Shown here piece by piece: positions 44,505-56,303 of a stretch of DNA of 64,000 nucleotides. The position numbers were made by a program, and so were the translations under genes. Location of the stretch: NCBI GenBank assembly GCA_002633005.1, contig NMRA01000196.1, forward strand, positions 271,581 through 335,580, in the 5' to 3' direction. The notes under the pieces were generated by a model. That model was not told the DNA's origin, did no database searches, and was given only the letters and a program-made list of their open reading frames with translations. The DNA comes from Phoronis australis. Its lineage: Eukaryota; Phoronida; Phoronidae. The first letter of the stretch is position 1, and each line of letters begins with the position of its first letter.

Positions 44505-46661
44505 TATAAATAGGAAAATCTACGATTTCGTGTGAAGCAACAAGAATTGTTTAAAAGGTGATATATATTCATTGAAGAACACACAGAACATACAAAGAAA
44601 TAATGACAAACCCAGAAGTCGCGAAGCATTATATCTGGGTTGCAGACAATCCATAGATGAAAGTAATATATACTGTACATAGAGGTATTTACATGTAAGT
44701 AGTATCTAGTATAAGTATTCCAATATTTAGATATGTTGTTACGAACATATAAAAACAAGAACATGTACAGATACATGTATGGAAATCAGCAGCAACAATA
44801 TTTATAAGCGATGCATAAAAATTTGCTAACGTTGCTTAAGAGAAATTCATTGAGAACAAGGTCAAAGTAAGGACTACCTTTCGATAGTAATGTAACTTTC
44901 GTAGAATTGTTGATGAGAAAATTTCGCAGTCGCTAACAATTCACAATTTGTTCCTACTGTAACCTCTTCATGAGGCCTACATGTATGGTCTGCAGCGTTT
45001 AGTTGAAATCTACTTTAGTAATCGCTAGGCTCATTCAAGAAACTATGCACTTTCCTTTACAGGGACTCCGAGTCCCATCTTCTGGCAATCTCGACCATGT
45101 GATCATCAATCCCAATGAACGACAATCATAACGCCATGCATTGCACGACATCTAGTGGCCGTTGTGGAAACATGACCAAGTTTCTTAAGCCCAGTGTGAC
45201 AGAAATTAGTGTTGCAATGATTTTACGACTTACTGCCGACATCGCCACAAAAGAAAAACATCAAATCTAAATCAATTCCAAGGCACAGAAATCAATTCTT
45301 TAATCTCACTAAAAACATGAAAATCACGTAAATAAGACGGAGTCTCTCGGCGGCAGCGCAATCATGTGCGAACAAAGGCGAGTGCAATGTCAACGCAATG
45401 GACATACCTGCGCATGTTCGAATTAATTATCTGATATAGATAACAATCATGGGATAGTGAACTTACCGGACAAGCGAATTTTGCTCTTGCCAAACAACAT
45501 CTACAAATCGTGGATCGGAATACGTTGAGTGGACTCCTTACAACAATGAATATGATGGGTTCCAATCGGACATCATGTGACACACGGCATACATTGTTCA
45601 TAAAAACGTGACGCCTGCTGTGTTGCCATGGGCGCTTTAAGTTGTGTGCTGCATGTGAAGGATACAAATGGCATTTGCTTGATTTCTGAGTAACTAGATT
45701 ACCAGTTGTTGACCCATGTTGTCCTATGAAGCTTTAAAAAACAACATTAGTCATGTTTGTAAATGGCCATTTTGCCACTACAAAAACTTGTCATCTTTTG
45801 TTACCATACCACAGCTTAGTGATCATGGCTACGTTTAAAATTAAATGGAAACTACCTTTATGCACTGAAACTACAACCAATATGAAGTTCATCAGAAGGT
45901 TGCCCTAACTTAAATGTCTTTATGGTGCACTGAATTACGGCCAATTCCATGCATTAATTTGATTTTTGGACACAGCCCTAGAGCAACAGGAGCTAACTGT
46001 TTGCCTGGCATAAGAAGAGTATGTGCCTGAGCTATGAACCTGATTTTTATCAAAATATTTCGATCGAATATTACAAAGTATAAACAATTGCTACCGACTC
46101 GACCTACTTTAGTCGGGGAATCCCATCAGTTGTGACCTACTTTTCATGTGGCGGAATTTAGCAGACGGCAGAATGAAAATATCGGCAAATCTTCACTGAT
46201 TTTGTTCGAAATATCCTGAAATGAACATGTGTATGGTATAGTGCACACAATTAGACTTTAAGCTACATGGCCAGCTTTACATGAACGTATCGCATCAGTG
46301 ACCTTGTCAGTTTTCAAGTGAAGGTGAACCCCGCGTGCGGTTCTTCGGATTTTCGCTGGCTCCGAAATACTTTTCCTCGAACACTTGTTTTTTCATCGTC
46401 GCCTTTACAAATTCCTAAATCTTGAATGTACAATCATGATTCTCAGCTGTATCACCTCTTGTCTTTGTCTCAGCGTTTTTGGAAAGTGCAAAAAACACTC
46501 ATCGATTCCACCGGGAACGTCGTTTAGCGACAGTGTATTTGCCTCTGGAAATCTTGTTTGTTTGTCGGATGTCACGTGGCTTTTCGCAAGGGGGCGAAGC
46601 TTGCGATAGGTCAATTACCAAAAGAAGCGCCACTTCCGGTTTCGTGAGGAGGCATAGAACT
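44505..46661. other. Intergenic, no gene recognised
   Basis: AT-rich sequence with only chance frames on both strands. Confidence 0.4.
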
Positions 46662-46816
46662 GCCTCCCGTTCAGTAACGCTAGGACCTAGCTTAAAAGCA
46701 AGACTTTGCGAGATTACGCGAGATATTGCAATGTATTTTAAATTAGAGCACGTGACCTTGACTAGCTTTTGGCTAGGTCCTAGCGTAGGTCCTAGCGTCT
46801 ACTGAACGCACGCCTG
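46662..46816 (+). mobile_element. 155-bp MITE, CTAGGACCTAG family, copy 1
   Basis: Starts GCCTCCCGTTCAGTAACGC and ends ACTGAACGCACGCCTG. The ends are inverted repeats sharing CGTTCAGTA(GA)CGCTAGGACCTA. Next to the right end, TAGGTCCTAGCG occurs twice in tandem. The centre has GCGAGATTACGCGAGAT and GAGCACGTGA. It matches 61168-61322 nearly throughout. Confidence 0.8.
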
Positions 46817-48528
46817 GGTTTGTCTATCAGAACCCACCCTTTCTTCACTCTGCCAAAAACTGCATGCAAATAAAGAAAAGTTTTGAGTCATTTCACATCT
46901 CAAGCCCTACAGACACCATTTCACTCCCGGTGAAAAGCAAGCTAGATTGAGATAAATAAGGGCAAAAACGCAAAATCAGCACTTTCACCCCAAAACCACC
47001 ACTTCCCTGCCGATGCTAGACTAAAGCCAACATTAGATTCCGAAAGCAAATTTCATACCGATTTCAATAATGTGATCCAAAAGTACTGTCAACCAACTAG
47101 TTTTTGTGAAATTTGTCTTGTTTGAGGGCTACCTGAAATCGAGGCCAATTTCTCAGTTGTTACACAGCAATGCACAATTGCAAAAGGGGGCCACCATCTT
47201 GGAGAAGAATGCAGGTACAGCCGAGAAAGTGGCCTTTTTCATTCTCAGTATATTCACAAATACAAACAAACCACATTCACTTGGTCTACATACAATACCT
47301 AACTAAAAATGCCCCAAGCCTGGCCTACTCCTTGATTTTTGATTTTGGGAGTGCAAATTGGCCGCGGTCGCAGCCTAACTGTTCATTGCCACCTGAACGG
47401 ACGACTACCTTGCAGGAAATGAAGTCGTGATCCACACCAGGTGCCGCTAGTGAACGGTAACTTCACGACCAAGGGTGTTGGTCGCGCCTTTTGAGTACAA
47501 TCACAGATTTTATCCATTGAGATTATGCGTTAGCGCTCCATGCACTATAGTCTGTCATGATTTACATTTATATTCACACTATAGCACAAGGCGTTCAAGC
47601 ATAATATTGACTTTCAAAAACTGATTGTTCCAGAAAGACCTATGGTACTTTGTTTTGGGCTAAGAGATATCCTATTTCTCAGTCCTCTTACTTAAAAGAA
47701 CCATATTTGGCTCTGATGGAAATTCAATTGCCTTTGTGAAAGATTCTCCAAACAAGATCATCATTGCTCGGGAACGTACTCGAGGCAGCCTCACAAAAAT
47801 TCACACGTTAAGTAAACCACGTGTACTTTGTTTTGCTATCACTAGGGTAGCAGCAAATAACAGTTTGCATTCATTTGTCAACAATTGTAATTGTTATAAA
47901 ATAGCTAAAAAGCGTCCGATATGTGATGAGCAATGGCATATACGGGCAGCGCGAGGGGACGAAGGTCATGACCCGCGGTGACCCTTAACGTACTATTGTG
48001 TACACGTTGTGGCAGCTAAGTGATGCAAAATTAGTTAAATATTCGACTACATAATGTAATGGTTAAAGAGAATTTTTCAAAACTTGGAAGTAATTTTCAT
48101 TAAAAGTCGCATTTTTATTTTGTTTGTTTCCGTCAGAGCAAACAGTGTTTTATGCTTCTGAAATGATTGCAGGAATATCAAAGATAGAAAAAATAATGTG
48201 TTATACTTCTTACGAAATTATGTTCAATCAAACACGAGCATTCAAAAGCAAGCTCAAGTATGCATGGTCTTGTCACAGTACAAAATATGTCAACAAATCC
48301 AGGAGTATAGAAAAACAACATGCGTCGCGTTTAGGCATTATTCTGGCAATAAAACGAGTGCGCTGCACATAAATTCAGTTGTTGTTTTTTTTCAAAAGCT
48401 CACTTTTGTTTATTGAAAGAAATCTTGACGCAAGTGCCCCTGATTAGGGAATCACTATAACAGTAACAACCTATTTACAAAAACATGTTAAAGGCTAAAA
48501 CAAAAATCTGTGCAAGTTCATGTCTCCA
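46817..48528. other. Intergenic, no gene recognised
   Basis: Frames up to 86 codons without exon boundaries or recognisable motifs. Confidence 0.4.
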
Positions 48529-48731
48529 GTCTTTTAATGGACAAAAATCATCAATGTGAAACTGACGTAGAAGACACACTCAATGACTACATTCAACGCA
48601 GTGGGGTTGAAGGATGTCTAAGCAAATGGTCACCATGTCTCCATGACGATTCTGGTGAGCTGGTTATTACTTTAAGGAGGACGGTAGATTGTGTGAGAAA
48701 GTTACGTAGTCAAATGAGGCATTTTAGTTGG
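48529..48731 (+). CDS. Weak candidate internal exon, unknown product
   Basis: Preceded by the acceptor-like CATGTCTCCAG and followed by the good donor CATCTG|GTAAGT, with an uninterrupted frame between them. The frame contains ATG at 48537 (MDKNHQCETDVEDTLNDYI) and further GCLSKWSPC and RRTVDCVRKLRSQMRHF. It is charged with several Cys, and no family is recognised. No partner exon with matching phase was found nearby, so it could be chance. Confidence 0.25.
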
Positions 48732-49785
48732 ACTCAGACCCATCTGGTAAGTAGGTTATCTACAACAACCGTTTTGTAACGAAGTCACTTTTTCGAGTAG
48801 AAAGGTTTGTTCACCATGAGGACACTGAATTAGCAAAGTCATTCCATTTCTCAACTTCAATTATAAAATAATCTATCATAGTACCTGCTGTGCCATGTCC
48901 ATGTTATGATCAATTGGGCTACAGTGTAGCTGTTCTGCGCCCTGAGCTACATACATGTAGGCTGTAGCCATTACTTGGCACAACTAAAACCACAATGAAT
49001 TAATCAATTTGCACTTGATAACTCGGATATTTCATAATTTTTAAAAAATTGTGCAAATAATACCAAATGAGATTTCACTACCCATATGCATTCGAGAAAT
49101 ATGTTGATCTTTAATTAACAGTAGGATTGCCAATAAATTCAAACTTTCCATACAAGTTGTGCAAGACACGCCGCTGCGTACCACAGCAGTGTGCACGTAC
49201 TGCAACTGCGTAATGGCATTTTCAACCAGAACACGTATATTTTGGTAAACAAGCACTTGAGTGAATAATAAAATGATTAAAGTCTATCATGTTGCACACT
49301 GTAGTCCATTAGTATCACGCGTTTGCAAGCTCAATTTGTGTCGCCATTGTTTCGATACATTTAATTAAATCCCTTTAATTAACTCAGAGTTTTAAAGCTA
49401 AAGTGTGGTATGTAACCGTTACGTTAAATTGGAATTGTAACCCCCTTCATCACCGGTTGTTAGTCATGTAATTTGCAATCAAAGCTGCATCTGAACAGTA
49501 ATTATGCACCGGTTCAACAACTCCACAATATGCTTACATGCACGTGAAAATAAAAAGTAACCCCGTGACATCAGGACTGTAATCCTAGTTATTTTCCAGT
49601 CATGATGGTGTAAAAATGATTTTGAAATGGACCCACCCTGCAAGTGCATTGGCCACGGTCTGGAAAGAGTGTGTACAATGAAAAGCTATAAAAGTTGTTC
49701 ACGAGAGTTAGGGCGAAAATTTTCATCCATGTGACATGCGAATCCATAAACATCATTACATCTTGTCACTGGTACACACTGGTAT

Positions 49786-49905
49786 GTGTGTGTATGTTTG
49801 TATTGATGTATGTTTGTATGCATACGTTCATGCATACATGCAAACATGCACATGTATGCATACATACATACATACATACAAGCATGTATGCATGCATGTA
49901 TCTAC
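49786..49905 (+). repeat. TGTA/TACA tetranucleotide repeat of inverted halves
   Basis: GTATGTTTGTAT-type repeats on the left pass through GTATGCATACGTTCATGCATAC into ACATACATACATAC on the right, so the two halves can pair. Confidence 0.8.
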
Positions 49906-50114
49906 ATTATAAGAATTGCAGCTGTCTGATACAATGTCTGTGGCCACTCACTGATGTGCGCAGGCCGCACATGCGGGCCTATGAGCGACTCGACAAAATG
50001 TAGTTCTAAAACGTCCATAAGGTGGCACACGAGTGATAATGTACCCATGTGACTTGGTGATCTTGCCACTGTAGACAATATAGTAGGATTTCTTGTGACT
50101 ACAAGTTAAATAAA

Positions 50115-50180
50115 ATGCCTTCTGGATGTTGCTGTGTACCTTACTGTAGCACGCGAGGTAGTCACAAGTTTCCTCAGGTC
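50115..50180 (+). CDS. Possible first exon or fragment of a THAP zinc-finger protein
   Basis: ATG at 50115 opens MPSGCCCVPYCSTRGSHKFP, the opening of a THAP domain (C-x(3)-C spacing, then the HxFP block). THAP domains bind DNA through a C2CH zinc site and come from P-element-like transposases. Only the first 21 codons fit; a weak donor CTCAG|GTCACT would end the exon near 50178. If read on, the frame stops after about 15 more codons. No downstream exon with the second Cys-x(2)-His was found. It could be a real first exon or a relic. Confidence 0.35.
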
Positions 50181-50621
50181 ACTTGGAAACATTTTTTTGC
50201 TTTAGTATTAAACAGGTATAGTTAAATAAGGAACTGAAGAGCTAGAAATCTGGCGCAAGGGTTTAGCAGTGTGACCCAGTGGGACTCGAAACCACGACCT
50301 CGAGTAAAGAAAGCGGACACCTATCAAAATCAGTCACTCGGGCTCATCTACGAGTATCTACGTCGTGGTCTAGCTTATACTTTCAACGGCAATTCGTTGG
50401 ACATATTTTGGGTTTTTCAGTCGTAACCAAAGTGTATTTTTTGCCTGCCATAGGCAATTTAATGAACAGTAGCATCTACCGAACTCTTATGGAATTGTTT
50501 TCTTGGTACATCGAATGTTTGAACTAGCGCAATTTTGGGTCTCATTTTCGGATTTCTATTAGAACCTTTCCTGGGTGCAGTTTAGCTGCCCTGGTCATTT
50601 ATCGTTGAGTGCGTTGATTTT

Positions 50622-50674
50622 GAAAGAGTTTTTAAACTCTTTCCTGGGTATCTCCTTAAAAGGAGATACCCAGG
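50622..50674. repeat. Two adjoining perfect palindromes
   Basis: GAAAGAGTTT-tt-AAACTCTTTC (50622-50643) is followed, sharing one base, by CCTGGGTATCTCCTT-aa-AAGGAGATACCCAGG (50643-50674). The arms are 10 and 15 bp with 2-base spacers and no mismatch. Confidence 0.95.
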
Positions 50675-51137
50675 GTGCCGATACTGGGCAGTCATGCGTT
50701 CACTGCTGTACTGGCTGGGTGCTGTACCTCGTTCATGGAATGTTAAGTGTTCTGGGCTGCTGGTCTATAACATGCATCTACCAGATATCACATTAGTTCA
50801 TCTGTTCGTGTTTCCATACTTGTAATTCCAGAGGGTCATTTTACATTGGTCAGTTTGAAAGACGGCACCGTACATGTAATGGCTGTTCATAAAGTCCAAT
50901 AAGAAACGCTTTAAACTCTTATTAAATGGTTAGAAGAAGTTATAAGAAACAAATCAGTACCTATTCCATAACAAATACATAACTCGTAGTCGAAGAAATT
51001 TTAAACAAACGCGCCACTCATGATTCCGACGCGAAGAACACACCACCAATTTGAACTAACTGCAAACCGGACGTAAAATTCATTCAGTAATTAACCCATG
51101 CTAAGAACACCGGTTGTGCGACTGGAGCAGTGTTATC

Positions 51138-51293
51138 CAGGGGCGGATCCAGGATTTTTGTTAGGGGGGCTAGGGCAGAGTATTAGCCAGGATTTTGAAC
51201 GTGAGACATTCGCCCCCCTGAACTTCCAAATGGAATCTTGGAGAGTTTTAGGGGAGTCATGGGGCCCCTTGGCCCCCTCTAAATCCGCCACTG
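51138..51293 (-). mobile_element. 156-bp MITE with CAGGGGCGGATCCAGG / CAGTGGCGGATTT ends
   Basis: Left end CAGGGGCGGATCCAGGATTTTT, right end (reverse) CAGTGGCGGATTTAGAGGGGG. It is the same family as 14924-15148 in the opposite orientation. G/C runs (GGGGCCCCTTGGCCCC) lie inside. No clear target duplication is left. Confidence 0.7.
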
Positions 51294-51820
51294 TCACCAG
51301 ACTGCAAGCCAGGATAAAATAATCAACAGCTGACCTTAACTTTAATAAAACCAAAATAGAGACAATTTGTATTGAAATTGTTGACGAATGTGGCAAATAA
51401 ATTTTGACAGAAATTATTTTGTCTCGTACGTGCACCCAATCATGACTCTGTGCGGACCGACTTGATCAGCACTGACAAAGGCGAAGGCATGCAGTCGCTG
51501 CCTGTTTTATCGGAATAAATGGTTCAAATCATGTATGCCGTATACATACAAAGACAGTTTCAGAAACCTGCATTTAACTACGGGCAAGTCACAGTTTTGT
51601 GCCAGCGACTGAATAACAAGGCCGTCCATGCGACTGGGTCAAGTGTGTTTTATTGGGGCAGGGTGTAATTAACACTGGTAAGCAGTATAAAAATAACAAC
51701 GAACATGCAATATCAAACACTTGAGTAAAATTGCTATACAGTTACAATATCACGACGATTAAATGTAGGCGAAAATATCAAAAACAAATTTAGTCAGAAA
51801 CTAACAAGATACTGGTGGTA

Positions 51821-52289
51821 TCCCGCGACTTCTGTTACAGCCGGGTGGCTGACGGCCAACAATAAACGACAGAATACCATTTGGTGGCGAAAAAACTTCA
51901 GAAGGAAAACTTGGACCCAAAAGCTTCAATACAAGTATCAATGAGTTTAAAGTAAAATAAATTATTCCCATTCGGCCAGAAGCATTCGTACATGTATAAG
52001 CTACATGTACGATCCTGTGGAGCCTAACCATCTGGCCTGCGAGGACATCTGTGCTCCGTGGCGCAATATGAACACATTTATGAACAGCCCGGGCCTTGCA
52101 TGGGTGAAATTCATGTCACAAAGAGATAGAAAAATACTGCGCCATGCTCCTAATACTGCGATATTTGCCCGTCGCCGACATTCAGTTCACTGCAGTCCCC
52201 CTCCCGTTTGCGTTTCCAGTCGCGGAATGATTATACTTAAGCAACAGAGGTACATATTGTAAGTTTTTGTCACGTTTTAAACTATATTT
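51821..52289 (+). repeat. Unit A, first copy of a duplicated ~1-kb block
   Basis: Matches 52788-53263 with many substitutions. Shared stretches include TCCCGCGACTTC, ATTTGGTGGCGAA, GAGTTTAAAGTAAAATAAA, TCCCATTCGGCCAGAAGCAT and TTGTAAGTTTT. The divergence shows an old duplication. A minus frame (..PPNGILSF..) recurs in both copies but has stops and shifts, and I do not call a gene. Confidence 0.85.
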
Positions 52290-52528
52290 CATGCGTGCAC
52301 CCAACCTAAAATAAAGGGGTCTCGAATTTTTAAGAATGTGGACTTTTTACTAAAAAGACCTATGAATTGTGTGCTTACACCGAACTCCTGACTTTTTAGT
52401 GGACTTTTTTCTCGTTATCTACTTTTGCGGACTTTTTGTTTCCCTGAGACGGACCTTTTTGGCCACTTCGCCAAATGGGGGGCTTGTTCGAGCGCCCCGA
52501 GCACCCCCCTCCTCTGGGTGAGCGCATG
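52290..52528. mobile_element. 239-bp inverted-repeat insertion with TATTT target duplication
   Basis: Ends CATGCGTGCACCCA and TGGGTGAGCGCATG are inverted repeats with two mismatches. TATTT flanks both sides (52285-52289, 52529-52533). The paralogous copy at 53245-53270 runs straight from TATATTT into CCTTAAT without this segment, which gives an empty site. No coding capacity. Confidence 0.8.
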
Positions 52529-52533
52529 TATTT

Positions 52534-52768
52534 TCCCTAATCATTGAAATCGAAATCACGAAATCAATTTTAGCAAGTGATTATTTTCCCGGCGAGGTGT
52601 CACAGCAACTGAAGGGAATTACATTGCCGATCCGCATTATTGGAATTCAGGTGTAGAGCTCACATATTTGAGATAAAACTCCTTTTTGTTTGTTGAAACA
52701 TCACCGTGTGTGGATGCTTTCGTATTCTACATTTTAACTGCCAGTAAACCCGATGCTGATTTGCTGCC
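52534..52768 (+). repeat. Unit B, first copy
   Basis: Matches 53264-53480: AGCAAGTGATTATTTTCCCG, TTATTGGAATTCAGGTG, ACTCCTTTTTGTTTG and GATGCTGATTTGCTGC are shared. Confidence 0.85.
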
Positions 52769-52787
52769 AACGAAAATATATTTAGTC

Positions 52788-53263
52788 TCCCGCGACTTCC
52801 GTTACGGCCGGGCGGCTGATGGCCAACAGTGAACGACAGAATATCATTTGGTGGCGAAATAACTTGAGAAAGACAACTTGCCATGGTGCCAAATGGTATA
52901 ATTTTAGTATCAAAGAGTTTAAAGTAAAATAAACTACTCCCATTCGGCCAGAAGCATCCATGTAAGCTATTATTCTGCGGAGCCCGAATACCTGGCCTGC
53001 GCGAGCCTCTGTGCTCCGTGGCACAAGTTGAACACATTAAATAACTGCCCGGGCCTTGAATGGGTGAATATCGTGTGACAAAGAGATTAAAAAATACTGT
53101 GTCATGCTCCTAATATTGCAATACTTTCCTGTCGCGGACATTCAGGTCTTAGATTACAGTCCACTACACCCCCTCCCCTCGTTTGCGTTTTCAATCGCGG
53201 TATGTTTATATTTAGACAACAGATTATATATTGTAAGTTTTGGTCACGTTTTAAAATATATTT
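52788..53263 (+). repeat. Unit A, second copy
   Basis: Diverged copy of 51821-52289. It lacks the 239-bp insertion at its right edge. Confidence 0.85.
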
Positions 53264-53480
53264 CCTTAATTATTGAAAATTGAAGTCAATTTAGCAAGTG
53301 ATTATTTTCCCGGCGAAGTGTCACAGGGGAATTACCTCGACGGTGCGCGTTATTGGAATTCAGGTGAGGAGCTCACTTACTTGAGATGAAACTCCTTTTT
53401 GTTTGTCAAAACACCACCGTGTGGGGATGCTTTGGTATTCTACGTTTTAACGGCCAGTAAAACCGATGCTGATTTGCTGC
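53264..53480 (+). repeat. Unit B, second copy
   Basis: Diverged copy of 52534-52768. With unit A it makes a tandem A-B-A-B order. Confidence 0.85.
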
Positions 53481-54337
53481 GAACTCAAGTGCGCACGTCC
53501 GGGTACGGTCACGCGGCAATTGCTCACTCCAGGCTGGTAGTTTGCATCAGTTTCACGATATGGCGATACAGATTAGGCATTTGCTGATCTAGAACGATGT
53601 TTTCCTCTAATTTAATTCCGAAACGGGTACTGTTGCTGAAATTTGACGTACAACTGTACCCTCGCGATGAGTCAGGCCAGACTAACCTGTTGCCGAGTGC
53701 TGAGTGTTGGCTGCCGCGGAAGACGCGACAGACTTCACAAACCTATTATGCATTAAATACAATTCGTCAAAAACAAAGACCATGTAAAATTTGGACAATA
53801 AATAATCAAATTCCTATAAAAAGAACCAAAATCAAGCAAACAAAATAACAGCACATTTACATTCACGGTGATATCAATACGTTGTCAAGGTAAACATGAC
53901 CATCATTCAGGAATCGCAGCCTCGTCCTCATGCCTCAAGATGACGCTGATTGGTTTAGCCATTTGAGGTTTGGTTATGGGAAATACCTTCTGCGCAACGG
54001 TTGGTCGCTACCTTGACATCATTAAACAAAGGCAGATTTTAATTATTATCACAGGCGTTGTTGCTGTCATTCGATCAGGGAGCAGAAGGCTTCGGTATGG
54101 TTATTGTTTGAAAGAAAGGTTGTTGGAGTGCTTATTTTCAATTCCACACAACCCGTGTAGTTCTGCTCACCTCGCCGTGAAACGTGTATCAACATGTAGA
54201 CCGAACGGGGTTCATGCGAAATCTGGGCGTCAAACGACTCTCACCAAGCCCGTTAAAGCCATTTAAACGAAAAACAGACATCATTTTCTAGCGAAATTAG
54301 TCTCCGCCTTTTGTAACCAAGAAAATTTTGTCGTCGT

Positions 54338-54444
54338 TTTCAGAACAGTACGCGTGTGACACACGCACGCGCAATTTCTAACAAATTTGGCGACATCTCT
54401 CGGGAGATGTCGACATTTTCGCAGCCGAAAAATTTGTTCTGAAA
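54338..54444. mobile_element. 107-bp palindromic element (TTTCAGAACA...TGTTCTGAAA)
   Basis: Perfect 10-bp terminal inverted repeats flank a central hairpin CGACATCTC-TCGG-GAGATGTCG (54391-54412). Between them ACAAATTTGGCG and CCGAAAAATTTGT also pair roughly. This suggests a small foldback element. Confidence 0.6.
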
Positions 54445-54745
54445 TCCGGTTTGCTGGTTTTAAAATATTAAAAACTTGTAACGAAATGAAACCACTTACG
54501 ATATGTATGCAACCTCGTGGAAGACGAACAGTTGAATGAAGAATCGGCGAAACAAGAAACTGGCCAATAGGTGACGCAATATTTCATGGCGCCAAAAGTT
54601 CGCTCCACAACTTTAGCAGCAGAATAACAGTAGAACGCCGATTTTTCCAGCACCGGTAAACAATTTCTTTATTCAACGAAGAGTGTAGTTTTTAATGACT
54701 CTAATTTTGCTTCAGATTTTCTCTGGTAAGTTTTTTACCCACATC

Positions 54746-54782
54746 GGCGCAAAGCTGTATATTCAACATACAGCTTTGCGCC
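54746..54782. repeat. Perfect 15-bp hairpin with 7-base loop
   Basis: GGCGCAAAGCTGTAT (54746-54760), loop ATTCAAC, then ATACAGCTTTGCGCC (54768-54782). It lies about 380 bases upstream of the start codon of the SNTX-like exon. Confidence 0.95.
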
Positions 54783-55161
54783 AAGGCTACCAAAAGGGCT
54801 ATTCACATTTAAAGATGTACCATGATTCTAAATGCACTTGAAATTTCAATTTAGTCGGCGGAACCCTCGGATCAGTCGTGTTGTAAACTAAATAGGAATT
54901 GGTTGCTAAACGTGTCCTTCTATATGGCGGCACCTTCAATATAATACCTCCGCATTGTAGTAAGACCTACAGCATCACGTGCTGCAATAAGAATAATCGC
55001 GCCCTGATTACTACCCTATAATTTTCCTGCTTGTCCTTTTCGATCTATTACGTCTGTTGTGGAACGGGTTCCAGTATGCTATTTATAGCCACGTCTGTCC
55101 CACTTGATGGTAGACCTGTCATGCTGAAGAGACGACAAGATCACTGGAATCGTAAGCGAGA

Positions 55162-55314
55162 ATGAGCGACTCAATAAATGTCCCGTACTATGGTAATATG
55201 CAATTAGGTTCGCTTTACAATGCCTACACAGGTGTTGTGTGTCCCGGGCTTGTCTTCGGTGAGATTAAGGAACCGCTAGTCACCAACTGGAACCAGATGG
55301 ATACAAGGATGAAG
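55162..55314 (+). CDS. First coding exon, SNTX (stonustoxin-like) family N-terminus, partial
   Basis: ATG at 55162 opens 51 codons ending at a strong donor, ATGAAG|GTAAGA, phase 0. The sequence MSDSINVPYYGNMQLGSLYN and the later VVCPGLVFGE follow the pattern at the start of SNTX-family proteins: a short acidic start, Pro, a Gly-x(3)-LG-x-LY block and a Pro-Gly step. The family includes pore-forming fish venom subunits, but most members in animals are non-venom proteins of unknown role, so no toxicity is implied. Later domains are not in the window: the next exon is not visible before 64000. A BEL/Pao element begins seven bases into the intron. Frame, start context and donor support a real exon; the family call rests on about 35 residues. 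Confidence 0.5.
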
Positions 55315-55321
55315 GTAAGAA

Positions 55322-56274
55322 ATGTTAACATTTTCAGCCCATGTTATGCCAGTGCAGTTTGGTGACTCGGCTAGCAGCCAGACGTATTATGTAATTATAT
55401 TCATCTCTTGGTTTGCCCTCGAATCATCTTGGGATTGTGTCTTTATTTTTGACAGACATCTTGTCTAGTATCGTTCAAGGGTTTTATTTTCAGTGAAATA
55501 ATCAAGGTCAATCAAGCTAAAATCAAGTGTCCTATACACATGTATTGTTATGAGAGAAAAGCTCATCATCTACAGAATAAAGGTAAATCATTCATTATTT
55601 TGCTAAGTTTACACTTCACCATGTTTTGTACGTACTTGTTAAACTTGGGATCTCAATATTCCTTTGGTTTAAGCCTCCAGAGTGTTTTCTTTGTGTAAAA
55701 CAGCACATTTAATTTGACTATAGGAGTCCCTATTTGCTGACTATATCTTTATTTTTCCCTTCGTTCATATGTGTTACAGCTCTGGGTATTTAGCATGTTT
55801 TGTAGTGTTGTATTTTGTTTAGTACTAAGGGGGCGTTGCCCCCAAGCTATTTTATTTTGTAGTTTTCGTAAAACTTACATTCAGTGGTTGCATTATTTAG
55901 GTTGAGACGATCCCTGAATATCTTCGTGCATAGAAGTCACTGGGGTTAAAGTTGTGAGTTTCATGTATTGTGTTTTAAAGGAGTCTATTACAAATGATGT
56001 TCTTTGACATATAACTTCCGACATATCTGGTTTAATACTATCGGGTATAGCTTGTTATTATACATAATCTCGCATAGTCCTACATTGATACATTTTGCCA
56101 CGTTATAGTTATTTGATATTTAGTCAACTTAGTCTTATATTTCTTTATTTTTGTAAATTATATCTTAGTCTTATGCTCCTTTATTTTCTTGTATTGTAGA
56201 TTCACAGTTACTGCATCAGTGAATAATAAAGTCCTTTAAAATCAAACACTCGTCATTTAAATGGAATACGCCGC
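55322..56274 (+). repeat. 5' LTR of the BEL/Pao element
   Basis: Starts (A)TGTTAACATTTTCAGCCC and ends near ACTCGTCATTTAAATGGAATACGCCGC. It contains AATAAA at 56225-56230 and GGGGGCGTTGCCCCCAAG. It is colinear with 59733-60699. By eye roughly one base in ten differs over the first 200 positions, so the insertion is not recent. Confidence 0.9.
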
Positions 56275-56303
56275 CTGAAGTTACCAGTGAATAACTACCC
56301 AAC

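Noticed and set aside
50255-50330. tRNA-like B-box (GGTTTCGAGTCCC) on the minus strand
   Set aside because: No A-box or acceptor stem at the right distance; at most an old SINE fragment.
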